Source: Rosa chinensis
Taxonomy: Eukaryota; Streptophyta; Magnoliopsida; Rosales; Rosaceae
Direction of reading: 5' to 3'
Length of the DNA stretch: 64,000 nucleotides
Assembly (NCBI RefSeq): GCF_002994745.2
Contig: NC_037092.1
Coordinates: 23,523,001 to 23,587,000 of the forward strand
The notes beneath the pieces are model-generated. The model was not told the origin of the DNA, ran no database searches, and worked only from the letters and a program-made list of their open reading frames with translations. Shown piece after piece: positions 35,681 through 46,420 of this stretch (position 1 is the first letter of the stretch; every line of letters starts with the position of its first letter). A program made the translations under genes and the position numbers.

Positions 35681-36117
35681 CTTTCTCGGGGAAAAACTTC
35701 CAGTACAAATGTAGGGGAGAGAGCTATAAAAGTATTGAGAGCTCTGGAGTTGATTTATATATGAAATATTGTGAGGAACAACCTTTACTTGTGCTTTGAT
35801 TATTCTAGAGAGAGATAGAGGATGGTGATCGATCAGCGGTAGACCTCTCAGGGATTAAAATGTAGGACACTATATATCTATCGGAATTTTGAAAAAAAAA
35901 AGATATAAGAAATATCGAGGATATTCAGAAAAATATATATTTTAAAAAAAAGTCAATTGATTGGAATTACATATAAATACACATGAATGTCAACTTCATC
36001 TACATTTAAAAAGATATTCTAAGTGGTTGAAAAGTTGCTTGCTGGTCTATAAAAATACAATAATCAAACGAAGACATATGACCCATATAGTACGAATTGC
36101 TTCATCATGAATTCTCC
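35681..36117. other. Upstream flank of kinase copy 2
   Basis: This is the presumed promoter and 5' UTR of copy 2. It is AT-rich, with several TATA-like runs (e.g. near 35755 and 35870). No single promoter can be chosen. Confidence 0.4.
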
Positions 36118-36540
36118 TCACCCAAATTCGTCTTTAGGGAATTTCTCCTCACTTAGATTTTCCTTGAAGGGAATACTCAACCAGATTCACTTTGAGGAGT
36201 TTTCTCCTCACCCATATTCACATTGAGGAGATTTCTCCCCATATAGATTTGCATTTAGAGAATTACTTCTCACCTGGAATCTCCTTGAGGAGAAATCCCT
36301 AACCTAGATTCGCCTTGAGGAGATCTCTCTTCACACAGATTTGTATTTAGAGAATTACTTATTGCCCAGAATCTTCTTGAGGGGATTTCTCCTCACCTAA
36401 ATTCGCCTTGAGGAGATCTCTCTTCACATAGATATCCAAAATTGCCTTGAGGAGATTTCTGCTCACCCAAATTCACCTTGAGAAGATTTTGCTTCACCCA
36501 AATCTGCCTTCACATGTTTTACTTTGAGGTATTTTTCCCA
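36118..36540. repeat. Degenerate interspersed repeat of ~30-60 bp units
   Basis: Phrases such as TTTCTCCTCACCCAAATTC and CCTTGAGGAGA alternate about ten times. CTCCTCA and TGAGGAG are complementary, so successive units can form stems. Copies diverge and spacing is irregular, indicating an old repeat. Confidence 0.8.
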
Positions 36541-36902
36541 ATCAAGTTAAATTACCTTTTTATTAGGCCATATCCTGATTAAAAATCGTTGTTAAAAAAT
36601 TTTATACTCTGATATAACGATGTTTCTCTGTGAATAAATGAGTTTTTTTTCCTTTCTTTTTTTGTTTTTACCATCAAATTTTACAGATATTTCTTCATTT
36701 TATCGTGGATATATTTCAAATATCTAATATATCCGAAATATTTGATGATATTAGAAAAATTTAGCAGAAACAATATAAGATAAGATATTTTTCTCCTATA
36801 ATATATCGATCCATTCAAAAAGAAAAATATAAGAAATATATTAGAAATATAACAGATATTTCAATATTTGAAACGTGTAAGGCAGGATTTGACACTCTAT
36901 AG
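36541..36902. other. AT-rich spacer
   Basis: No gene or clear repeat is seen. It ends in the CTCTATAG target site of the hAT element. Confidence 0.5.
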
Positions 36903-37870
36903 TAGGGCTGGGATTGGGCCCGGCCCGTGTAAAATTTATAGAGCCCGGACCCGGACCGAAATTTTCGGGCCGGGCCTAAATAACATTTTTTCAGTTTTGG
37001 GACCGAGTTGGGCCCGGACCGTTTTTTTGGGGCCGGGTTTTCGGGTTTTTTGGGCCCAAAAGGCTTAAAAAAAAAAAAACTAAAAAAAAAAAAATAGCCA
37101 GATCTGAGAACAGGCTCCAAACCCAAATTCCTCCGCCCCCCAAAGCCGCCTAACCACCACCATCCAAATTCCAAAGTCGGGTTTATCCGTATTGATAAGC
37201 AATTAGTATACAAAATAATCAGTTTATTGATTGATGTGAACAAGGGTTCTTAGACTAAGTGAAAAAACCGGAGCAAGAAGAGAGATGGATGAAACTAGTT
37301 GAAAAGGAATCTCAACATATGCAGAGAGAAGGTGGCAGACCAAGTGAAAAAACCAGCCAAGAACCATTCAATTACAAAGGGAGGGAGCGTGAGAGGGGTA
37401 CTGGGTCTCTAATGATCTACAATTGATCTGATGGAGAATGAGGACTAGGAAGAGCAGGGAAAAGAAAAAGAAAAGAGAAAGGAGGCGTATGGGAAAAGAA
37501 GAAGAAGAAGATAAGAAGAGAGAAGAAAAAAATAAAAAAAGGGGGAGAAAGGGAACAAGAAGAGATAGGATTCTCTTGAAAGAAGAGAAAGAAGAGGAGA
37601 ATGTCAGAACGGAGAAGAAAGAAGAGAGAAAAGAATAAAATAGTTGTAAAAAAAAAAAAAGATAAAATAATCTATGCAATTATACATGATTCGGGCCTTC
37701 GGGCTTTTTTTTTCTTCTAAATCTAAGGCCCGAGCCCGGCCCGTTATATAATGATTTCGGGCCGGGTTTTATAAAATTGACAAAAAAATTTAAGGGCCCG
37801 GACCGTTCGGGCCGGTCCCGGGCCGGTTCCGGGTCGGGTTCCGGGTTTCCGGGCTAAAATCCCAGCCCTA
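36903..37870. mobile_element. Non-autonomous hAT element with 8-bp target duplication
   Basis: The ends are inverted: TAGGGCTGGGATT at the left and ATCCCAGCCCTA at the right. CTCTATAG is repeated exactly on both sides (36895-36902 and 37871-37878). An 8-bp duplication with TAGGGCTGG-like ends marks the hAT superfamily. Subterminal regions are filled with GGGCCCGGCCC-type motifs on both sides. The middle has a purine-rich stretch (37430-37640) without a transposase. Confidence 0.93.
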
Positions 37871-38249
37871 CTCTATAGGGGAACATAACTTTTATGCCTT
37901 TGTTCAAAAAGATTTTAATCAGTGAGTAGAAAATTCTCTTACCCACCCAAGTGGGTAGTCACTCGATGACTTGGCAAAAAATAAGGCACTGTGGCGACTA
38001 AGTAATATCAGCCTCTGGGGTCCATTTCCAAATTTTAAGACACCGAAGTAGGCAAGAGTAGGGAAGCAAGCCAAAAACTGAAGGATGAACTTCAATCACA
38101 ACACCAGAAAGCAGTAATTTTCACATTAATTTCTCTGCAAATTCTACTGAAATATCTTATCGCACCATTGATGTACTCGAAACACAGCAAGGATCAGCAG
38201 ATCCATTGACCACATCACCAAGAACATTGATCAATCTTCTACAAAAATA
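37871..38249. other. Spacer before the kinase pseudogene
   Basis: No recognisable gene is present. It may contain the break point at which the third kinase copy lost exons 5-24. Confidence 0.4.
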
Positions 38250-38815
38250 CCCCTGCAGGTAGTTGCATGCGGGAGAGTTTACGTACCGAAGGAGAAAGAA
38301 AGAAATGAGTTCAAAACTGAAATACAGATAAATTAGCTAATGAAATTAATATGACTCAAACTTGGTGTGTTGACAGTGCGCTTACATTTCTTGGAGATAG
38401 GGGAGCCTAATCAACTCTAGCTGGCGGGAGCTTTCCCGGCAAATTCAGAGATTTCAAAACTCTGCACTTAATCAAAATACATGGTTATATTTATATCTCA
38501 ATCACTATATAACAAAATCAGCAACTCAGGAGGAAAAAAATCACTAAACTAAGACCAAAACAGATCAATTACGTACTCATGAGTTACCAGACCCATCCAA
38601 ACATAGCGATAAAGACAATCCAGCATAAAGTTCAGCTATCAACTCCAAACCTTTGTAACCAATAGAAGCAAGGATTGCTGGTTAACCTGTAAGCTTAGCT
38701 TCCATCATCCTTAATTTACTGTTGTGTACTGTAATTGTCACTTCATCATTCATCCAACAAGAGATAGTTTTACAAAATCACTTTTTCTTTCACTACTAGC
38801 AAAATAACAATACAC

Positions 38816-39620
38816 ACGGATTTACTGTAGTTAAAAACCACAGAAATCCGTGTGAAATAGAAATACTAACAGAAATCCGTGTGAAATGAGCATAATCGGG
38901 CCCACAATAATTTATACAATAACAATATCAACGGAAATCCGTGTGCATAAACAATAGTCACAGATATCTGTGTAAAAACAAAAACATTTTCACACGGATA
39001 TCTGTGTGAAAATCAATTCACACTGATTTCTGTACATATTATAAATTAGTTTATTTCGAAATAATTAATTTTTTATGTTATGTGAATTATGGAGGGACGG
39101 ATGTCCGTTACAATAAGTATTTGATACAGATATCTGTGTGAAAAGAACATAATTGAGCCCTACAGTGATTTATACAATAACAATACCGACGGAAATCCGT
39201 GTGAATAAACAATAGTAACAGATGTATGTGTAAATGATAAAATATTTTTACACGGATATCTGTGTGCAGATCAATTCACACTGATTTCTGTGTGAAAATC
39301 CGAAATTAGTTTATTTCGGGATCATTAATTTTGTTTGTTATGTGAATTACGGAGGGACAGATTTCTGTGTGCAATGAGTAATACACACGGATTTCTGTGT
39401 GCAATGAGTAATACACACGGATTTCGGTGTGAAAATATTGACACAGATATCCGTGTGAAAAGAACAATGAGCTACAGAATTCCGTGTGAAAAAAGAGACT
39501 ACACACAGAAATCCGTGTGAATAAACAACAGTAACTGATGTCTGTGTAAAAACTAAAACCTTTTCACACAGATATCCGTGTGCAAAGAACAATTAGCTAC
39601 AAAATTCCGTGTGAAAAAGT
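38816..39620. repeat. Left subterminal palindrome cluster of the CACTA element
   Basis: Dozens of half-sites CACACGGAT or ATCCGTGTG (with TCTGTGTG variants) occur singly or as ~18-20 bp palindromes, each spaced by tens of bases. Similar clusters recur at 40675-40905, 41450-41850 and 43900-44285. Confidence 0.9.
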
Positions 39621-41560
39621 ATATGTGTATATAAGGTTAACCACTTATTTGATATTGAAAGAACGGTGGATTGAGTTAATTTTTTTACACCGTACCTATT
39701 AATACATTATTACCAAATACCAATATCAAATTTATCAATTTTTTATTTTTATTTTTTGGATTGCACAAAATTCTTGTATGTCTACTAATGTGGTATAACT
39801 AGTTTTTTAGTTATAATGAAAAGTATATCTTCTATAAGCAACAATGCGTAGGAAATAGACTTTATCAAAATCGACCGTAGGATGTTATCATGATAAAAAT
39901 AAATGGTTGTGTTCAAAATTTCAGCTATTTTCGTCGTCGTTTGGGCTTCGATCTAGTAGGTCAACCCTAAACCTTAAATACTACATAAAACTAATATGTT
40001 CATCACCGCTCACTCGTAACTTATTTTTTCAATCTGTCAGCTCTCATACTCTCATGAATATGAGATATACCAAATAATGTAAAAATTTTGAAAAGTTTAT
40101 CTCCTCGTGGTTTTACTCCCCTTAGAGAAGTATATAGGTGTATATAAGGTTAACCACTTTATTTGATATTGAAAGAACGGCGGATTGAGTTAATTTTTTT
40201 ACACCATACCTATTAATATGCTATAAATACATGGGTAATGTCAAATTTATCAATTTTCAATTTTTATCACATGTATGACACAAAATTCATATATGTCTAC
40301 TAATGTGGTATAACTAGTTTATTAGTTATAATGAAAAGTATACATTCCATAAGCAACAATGCGTAGGAAATAGACTTTATCAAAATCGACCGTAGGATGT
40401 TATCATGATAAGAATAAATGGTTGTGTTCAAAATTTCAGCTATTTTCGTAGTCGTTTCGGTTTCGATCTAGTAGGTCAACCCTAAACTTTAAATACTACA
40501 TAAAACTAATATGCTCATAACCGCTCACTCGTAACTTATTTTTTTGATCTGTAAACTCTCATGCTCTCATGGGTAGAAGCTATATCAACTAATGTAAAAA
40601 TTTCTGAAATTTTATCTCCTCAAGGGTCGGCTCCCCTTAGGGAAGTAGAAGCGTTTAAAGGGTTGACCGGTTTTTGGTACAGACATCTGTGTGAAATGAG
40701 TAATACACACGGATATCTGTGTGAAATGTTAACACGGAAATTCGTGTGAAAAGAACAATGAGCTACAGAATTCCGTGTGAAAAAGGAGACTACACACAGA
40801 AATCCGTGTGAATAAACTACAGTAACTGATGTCTGTGTAAAAACTAAAACCTTTTCACACGGATATCCGTGTGAAAAGAACAATTAGCTACAAAATTCCG
40901 TGTGACAAAGTATATTTGTATATAAGGTTAACCACTTATTTGATATTGAAAGAACGACGGATTGAGTTAATTTTTTTACACCGTACCTATTAATACGCTA
41001 TAAATAGATGAGTAATGTCAAATTTATCAATTTTTTATTTTATTTTTTGGATCACAAAATTCTTATATGTCTACTAATGTGGTATAATTAGTTTATTAGT
41101 TATAATGAAAAGTATACCTTCCATAAGCAACAATGCGTAGGAAATAGACTTTATCAAAATCGACCGTAGGATGTTATCATGATAAGAATAAATGGTTGTG
41201 TTCAAAATTTCAGCTATTTTCGTCGTCGTTTCGGTTTCGATCTAGTAGGTCAACCCTAAACTTTAAATACTACATAAAACTAATATGCTCATAACCGCTC
41301 ACTCGTAACTTATTTTTTTGATCTGTAAACTCTCATGCTCTCATGGGTAGAAGCTATATCAACTAATGTAAAAATTTCTGAAATTTTATCTCCTCAAGGG
41401 TCGGCTCCTCTTAGGGAAGTAGAAGTGTTTAAAGGGTTGACCGGTTTTTGGTACAGACATCTGTGTGAAATGAGTAATACACACGGATATCTGTGTGAAA
41501 TGTTAACACGGAAATCCGTGTGAAAAGAACAATGAGCTACAGAATTCCGTGTGAAAAACT
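39617..41560. repeat. Internal tandem repeat of the CACTA element, three copies
   Basis: A unit starting TATATAAGGTTAACCACTT recurs at about 39628, 40141 and 40919. It includes ATAGACTTTATCAAAATCGA, a CGTAGGATGTTATCATGAT block and ACATAAAACTAATATG. The first copy is shorter; copies 2 and 3 are about 780 and 640 bp, nearly identical, and each ends in a palindrome cluster. Confidence 0.88.
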
Positions 41561-41899
41561 CTATTAGCTACAGAATATATAATAGAGATAAATACACACG
41601 AAAATCAGTGGTAAATATATATGTATCTCACACGGATTTTCGCGGTAAATTTTTTCCCGCTCACTTTTTTGGAACAAATTCAATTTCCCTCCCCTAGTAG
41701 TATTACACACGGATTTCCGTGGATTTATTCCCGCTCAATATTTGGATATTCCCACGGATTACTGTGGGTGCTGTTGTAAATATTACCGAGGTAAATTCAC
41801 ACGGATATCTTTAGTAAACGCAAATGTATTTCACACGGAAATCCGTGTGAAATACTATAAACACACAGATTTCCGTGCATAATGCTGCTTAAAACCAGA

Positions 41900-42490
41900 A
41901 AACATCTAAAGCCTCCTCCGAATTCTCTCATGTCTCCCTCTCTCTCTCTCATCTCCTCCACCCACTGCCCCCTCCCCACCCTCTCTCTGCTCCTCCGCCC
42001 ACTGCTCTCCCTCTCTCTCATATCCTAGCTCCTCTTCTCTGCCTCCCTCTCTCTCATCTCCAAATTTTTTTGGTTTAATGGAGGACAGAGGAACTAGATC
42101 TGTTTTCTCTCTCCTTCGACACCCACTTCCGGTCACCACCGTGACTCACCTCCACCATCACCGACCTCCGACGAGTTTAACGCATCCTCCTTGAGTCCCT
42201 GCAACAACCCACGCACCGACTCTGCTCACTTCCACCGTCAAGCACCGCCTCCCTCCACTCCATCGGCATAGCCGACCCGCGCAGACCGCCTCCCACTAGT
42301 CCATCCTTCCCTCTTCTCTGTGCCGGCGTCTCTTCCCCCGCCTCTGCCGCCGCCCAGGAAATTGGCCGGCACCGACATGCTTCTGTTCTTTTCCCTTCAC
42401 TTTTTGTTTTGTTTAACACTGTTCTGTTTTGTTTAACGCCGTGTCCGGAGGTGTGGTCACATGATTTCCAACAATCCGAAGGGACCAATC
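41900..42490. other. CT-rich then coding-like segment inside the CACTA element
   Basis: CT-rich sequence (41925-42060) like a plant 5' UTR is followed by GC-richer sequence to ~42450, unlike the AT-rich surroundings. It is probably also acquired from a host gene. No protein family is recognised. Confidence 0.4.
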
Positions 42491-43219
42491 TGTCGCATAT
42501 GATCTTTTACCCATAAAGACCAAAAATAATGTGAGTATATTATTGTGTATGCATGCTGGGTTATTGAAACTCTAATTGTATCAGATTAATTAGCCTAGCT
42601 ATTTGATCTCTCTCTCCAGCTCCTTGAATCCAGATTCACACGATAAAGAGAATTAATCATGATTAATGGTAGTAATGATAATAACAATAATAAATAATTT
42701 GATTTCTTTCATGTTTTGATCAAATTCTCAATTTAGTGATTTTCAGGCAGATGATACCCGAAATCGATTTCTTAATTTTGTATTATATGTTGGGGAATAA
42801 ACTTTTGTTTCTTTGCAATCGTAAATTCCATTCTTGATTTTTTAATCATTTCCATGCGTCCAGTATTTGTTGCTTAAATGATTCGATTTTAAAATCTGAA
42901 TTTTTCTGGTGGCTTCTTCTGACCAAGTTTGCAATGGCTAAAGCATTATTGGTATAGTAGGGTAGGGAATATAGATCATTCACATTAATTTTACAAGCAT
43001 TGAGTTGTAATCTGTGTGACAAGATTTACTGATAACGTACTTAATCCTGTCCATTTTCAGCAATTGTAACCAGCTAATTAAGAAGAAACAATTCATCCGT
43101 ACATGCTGGGAATTGTAAGTTGCTAGCAGGTGCCATGATGAATAAGCTGGAGTTAATTGGTGCCATTAAGAAGAAACAATTCATCCTTCTTATTGTTGCT
43201 TACATGCTTCTTCTAACAG

Positions 43220-43257
43220 GTGTATTAAGATTGCAATTGTGCATGACATTGCAGAAG
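43220..43257 (+). pseudogene. Captured exon resembling HD-domain 5'-deoxynucleotidase (HDDC2-like)
   Basis: Between an AG acceptor (43218-43219) and a GT donor (43258-43259), the exon encodes CIKIAIVHDIAE. This matches the metal-binding His-Asp motif region of plant HDDC2-type proteins, with splice borders kept. It is a single 38-nt exon inside the CACTA element, so it cannot give the enzyme. The parent gene is not in this window. Confidence 0.6.
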
Positions 43258-43350
43258 GTATCTTTTGCCTCCTTCATCTTTCATTATGTTTGACACTGTG
43301 TTAGGCTTTTCTGATTAGGAATACCACCCCAAATTTATCAACTTTTTTTA

Positions 43351-43590
43351 GTGAATTGCAATATTCTATGGCGAGTTTTGAGCCTGCCCATTTTTGAGTT
43401 GGCTGCCTTTGATTACAGTGCATACAAGGAAATTTTGGAGGTTGAACCCCCTGAATGGCTTCCTGACAGTTCGACTAGAGTTTGCATGCAGTGCACTTCT
43501 CCTTTCACTGCCTTAACTCGTGGCACTATGAGGAAATGGCCAACCTCTTTAAGCACATCTGCTACCTGGTGCACAAAGTTCCAGAGATGA
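43351..43590 (+). pseudogene. Captured fragment of a FYVE-finger gene
   Basis: The frame encodes FDYSAYKEILEVEPPEWLP, then DSSTRVCMQCTSPFTALTRG. This is the W-x-x-D and first CxxC part of a FYVE zinc finger as found in plant FYVE/SYLF-type proteins. The finger breaks off before its basic R-HHCR motif, so lipid binding is lost. A different frame just downstream (about 43530-43625) reads HYEEMANLFKHICYLV, which I do not recognise. It lies in the CACTA interior, about 90 bp from the HDDC2-like exon. Confidence 0.7.
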
Positions 43591-44392
43591 TTCCTCTAGA
43601 ACAGAGTAGGAGCTTTGGGCAATAATCTCTTCAAATGTACAATTGGGATGGTTGAAAGGCCCAACCTTGATCGGATTTTGTGGTTCAACTGTGAAATATG
43701 TACTTTTGATTTTTTTTATTTATGTAATTTTGTGTGAATAATTTTGTGTGAATTGTGGATTTCTGTGAAATGTAAAGAATATCTTGTTATGAATGTAAAG
43801 TTTTAATATTTTCGATTGAGTTGTGGATTTGTTCATTTTATTGTAAATATTTGTAGTATATTTATTGCAGAAATTTTTTTTTTAATATGCTGTTACTTTT
43901 ACACACAGAAATCAGTGAGAGTTAGGGTATAGGAATTTCACACGGAAATCTGTGTCAATAGTTATAAGTTTTGACACAGAAATCAGTGTGAGTTATATCT
44001 CACACAGAAATCCGTGTGAAATACAGTTTACACATTTGACACAGAAATCCGTGTGAAATAGAGTTGTTCACACAGATTGCGTTCCATTCCGGTAATTTAT
44101 ATTTATGGAATTATAGTGGGGCCCACGTAACCTTTTCACACGGACAACATAATCCGTGTGAGATGAGCATTACCCCCCCTCCAAACCGCACGGTAACACC
44201 AATCTGTGCGTGTACTGTGTGTAAAGGCTATCACACACTGATATCCGTGTGTAAAAGTCTTATTACCCACAGATTAAAATCCGTGGGTAATTGTTGTTTT
44301 GCTAGTAGTGTTTGCATAGCAAATGTGTAGATTTCCAACTGCATTTTATTTTTTTTGGGGGGTTAAATTTCATCGAACTTGCATGCAATTGG

Positions 44393-44676
44393 TGTTAACC
44401 ATATAGCATGATTATCACAGCTCATTAGTCCTCTTTTGTGTGTTTTCTGTTAATTAGGGTTAATTAGGATTAGTCACGTGTTCTCTACTAATTAAGTTTT
44501 CTGTTAGTAATTAGCTCAGGATGTGTTATGAGCTGACACGTGTACTCTATCCCTCTTATCCTCCAGCTACTATATAAACCCTATAACAATCTCAACAACT
44601 CAATTTCTGCATAAAACAGTTAGAGAGCTTTCTCTCTTTTCTCTCTATGTTGCTTCATCTTCAAGCTTGCTTTTCA
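44393..44676 (+). repeat. 5' LTR of the copia element
   Basis: It runs from TGTTAACCATATAGC to GCTTTTCA. A TATATAA box is at 44571-44577. It differs from the 3' LTR at only three positions by eye. Confidence 0.9.
44571..44577 (+). promoter_or_regulatory. TATA box in the copia 5' LTR
   Basis: TATATAA followed by ACC lies about 105 bp from the LTR end, as expected for a U3 promoter. The same box recurs in the 3' LTR. Confidence 0.65.
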
Positions 44677-45049
44677 GCTTTTATGGTATCAGAAGCTCAG
44701 GCTGCGACCTTGGAGCATCAAATCTCACTACTCTATGCTCGGATTGAGCTTGTTCTTGTTTCAGATAAGTTCGTTCTTTGATTCTGAAGATTTTCTAGTC
44801 CAAATTTTTTTTTGATGAAGATTATGTGATTCTGCTGCAACTCATACTTGTTCTTAACTCGAAGCTTTGGTTTTTCATACTGAGCATGTTGATATATACA
44901 ATCTTGATAACTGTTGATAGATTCATTCAGATCCACAATTTTCCTTGAGATTGAAACCCTAACTTTGCAATTTAAGCTATAACTTTGCTAATACACTTGC
45001 CTACACTTAGATCCATACATTGAAATCTTAGCGTGTACAACCTACAGCC

Positions 45050-46420
45050 ATGACTACATCTATTCTTCCAAATCAGATTCATACCACTCAATCAACCACA
45101 GTTTTCCTACCAAACATTCTTCTTGATGAAACCAACTATCCTACCTGGTTGTTTCGGATGGAGTCATTTCTCAGGGGCCAAAATCTGTTTGGTTTTGTTG
45201 ATGGCACAAATCCATGTCCACCTCAGTTTATTCGTGCTTCTGATGGGAGTTCAAGCACCATTTCTGTTGAGTTTATCTCTTGGAAGACACAGGATCAAAG
45301 TACTGTGAATATGATTGGTCAAACCCTGAGTCCAGTAGCTATGACATGTGACGTTGGTAGTAAATCAGCTCAGGACTTATGGACTAGACTCAAACTGAAA
45401 TTTGCTGATGCAAACAAGCAGAATATTTTACAGCTCAAGTCAAATCTTCAGAATGTAAAGAAAGGATCTGATGACATTGAAACCTACCTTGACAAAATTA
45501 AGACTGCAAAGGATGCACTAGAAACTGTAGGAGTTGCTATAGATGATGATGATATTGTTGTTACAGTGCTTAATGGTCTACCATATGAATTTGCTGCAAT
45601 TAAGACTGTGATTAGAGCTCAATTCACCAGCTGTTCCTTGAGTCAACTGAAAACATTGCTTAAAGCCGCAGAAATGGATATTGGACATGAAGCTCAGGGT
45701 ATTCAGGGCATACTCACTGCAATGCTTGCCAAGATCAACACTCTAACTCAAGCTTCCCCCACTCAGTCTTCGTGCACTACATCTTCTCCTCCATCTGTAC
45801 CAGTTACTACTCAAGTTCAGTCACAAATGCAGACTTCCTCATATGCATCATCCTCACAGCCACAAATGCAGACTCCTTCATATGCAGCTTCTACTATTCC
45901 ACCTGGCTTCTCTACATCAGGCCTGCCTGCTTATCCCATCTCTGCTCAAACACCCTACATGCCTGTACCTGCCATGCCTTATGGCTTCACACCATTTCCA
46001 ACATATCCTGTGTTCAATACACCTACTGGTGTTGCTGGCTTTTATGCTGGTAGAGGCATTGGGAGACCTAATAATAATGTTGGCAGAGGATACAACAATT
46101 TTGCTGGTGGCAGAGGCACTCCAATGAATGGCAATACTGGTGGTTTTAGACCTACTGGAAATGCAGGCAACAATCTCACTTGTCAGTGGTGCAACAAGGT
46201 TGGTCATGGGGCCAAAACCTGCAGATCTCTCCCTAATGCTCAGAATGCTAACAACTCAAACACTCAAGGTGGATGTCAATACTGTGGAAGGCATGGACAT
46301 ACAGCAGACAGATGCTACTTCATTATTGGATTCCCTGGTCAACAAAGTGAACCTGAAGAAGCAACTGCAATGCTTGCTGCCACCAATCTTGCTCCCCAAT
46401 ACTGGCTTGCTGATACTTGA
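45050..46420 (+). CDS. Copia Gag and start of protease (ends at a premature stop)
   Basis: The frame gives 456 aa starting MTTSILPNQIHTTQ, about 370 bp after the primer-binding site. The N-terminal half has the copia Gag core (DETNYPTWLFRMESFL, LKFADANKQNILQLKSNL, ETYLDKIKTAKDALE). A Gln/Ser/Pro/Thr-rich stretch and a Gly/Asn/Arg-rich stretch follow. Two zinc knuckles come next, CQWCNKVGHGAKTC and CQYCGRHGHTADRC, which bind RNA during particle assembly. The frame stops at TGA within the protease motif (WLADT then stop), where a Gly codon is expected. Confidence 0.9.
   Translation: MTTSILPNQIHTTQSTTVFLPNILLDETNYPTWLFRMESFLRGQNLFGFVDGTNPCPPQFIRASDGSSSTISVEFISWKTQDQSTVNMIGQTLSPVAMTCDVGSKSAQDLWTRLKLKFADANKQNILQLKSNLQNVKKGSDDIETYLDKIKTAKDALETVGVAIDDDDIVVTVLNGLPYEFAAIKTVIRAQFTSCSLSQLKTLLKAAEMDIGHEAQGIQGILTAMLAKINTLTQASPTQSSCTTSSPPSVPVTTQVQSQMQTSSYASSSQPQMQTPSYAASTIPPGFSTSGLPAYPISAQTPYMPVPAMPYGFTPFPTYPVFNTPTGVAGFYAGRGIGRPNNNVGRGYNNFAGGRGTPMNGNTGGFRPTGNAGNNLTCQWCNKVGHGAKTCRSLPNAQNANNSNTQGGCQYCGRHGHTADRCYFIIGFPGQQSEPEEATAMLAATNLAPQYWLADT

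Larger units (their letters stand above)
38791..44310. mobile_element. Non-autonomous CACTA element (5520 bp) carrying host gene fragments
   Basis: It starts CACTACTAGCAAAA and ends TTTTGCTAGTAGTG, perfect inverted ends of the CACTA (En/Spm) type. TTT flanks both sides (38788-38790 and 44311-44313), matching the 3-bp duplication of this superfamily. Both subterminal regions are packed with short palindromes of CACACGGA..TCCGTGTG type, the likely transposase-binding sites. The interior holds a three-fold internal repeat, a CT-rich segment, and fragments resembling an HDDC2-type exon and a FYVE finger. No transposase frame is seen, so mobility would need a partner element. Confidence 0.93.

Noticed and set aside
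37438..37638. Lys/Arg/Glu-rich 66-aa ORF
   Set aside because: It is a translation of a purine-rich low-complexity tract inside the hAT element.
38816..41850. Short palindromes resembling CRISPR repeats or a satellite
   Set aside because: Spacing is irregular, and they are confined between perfect CACTA ends, so they are better read as transposase-binding sites.
41797..42488. Arg/Glu-rich minus-strand ORFs
   Set aside because: They are complements of a CT-rich stretch within the CACTA element, with no domain.
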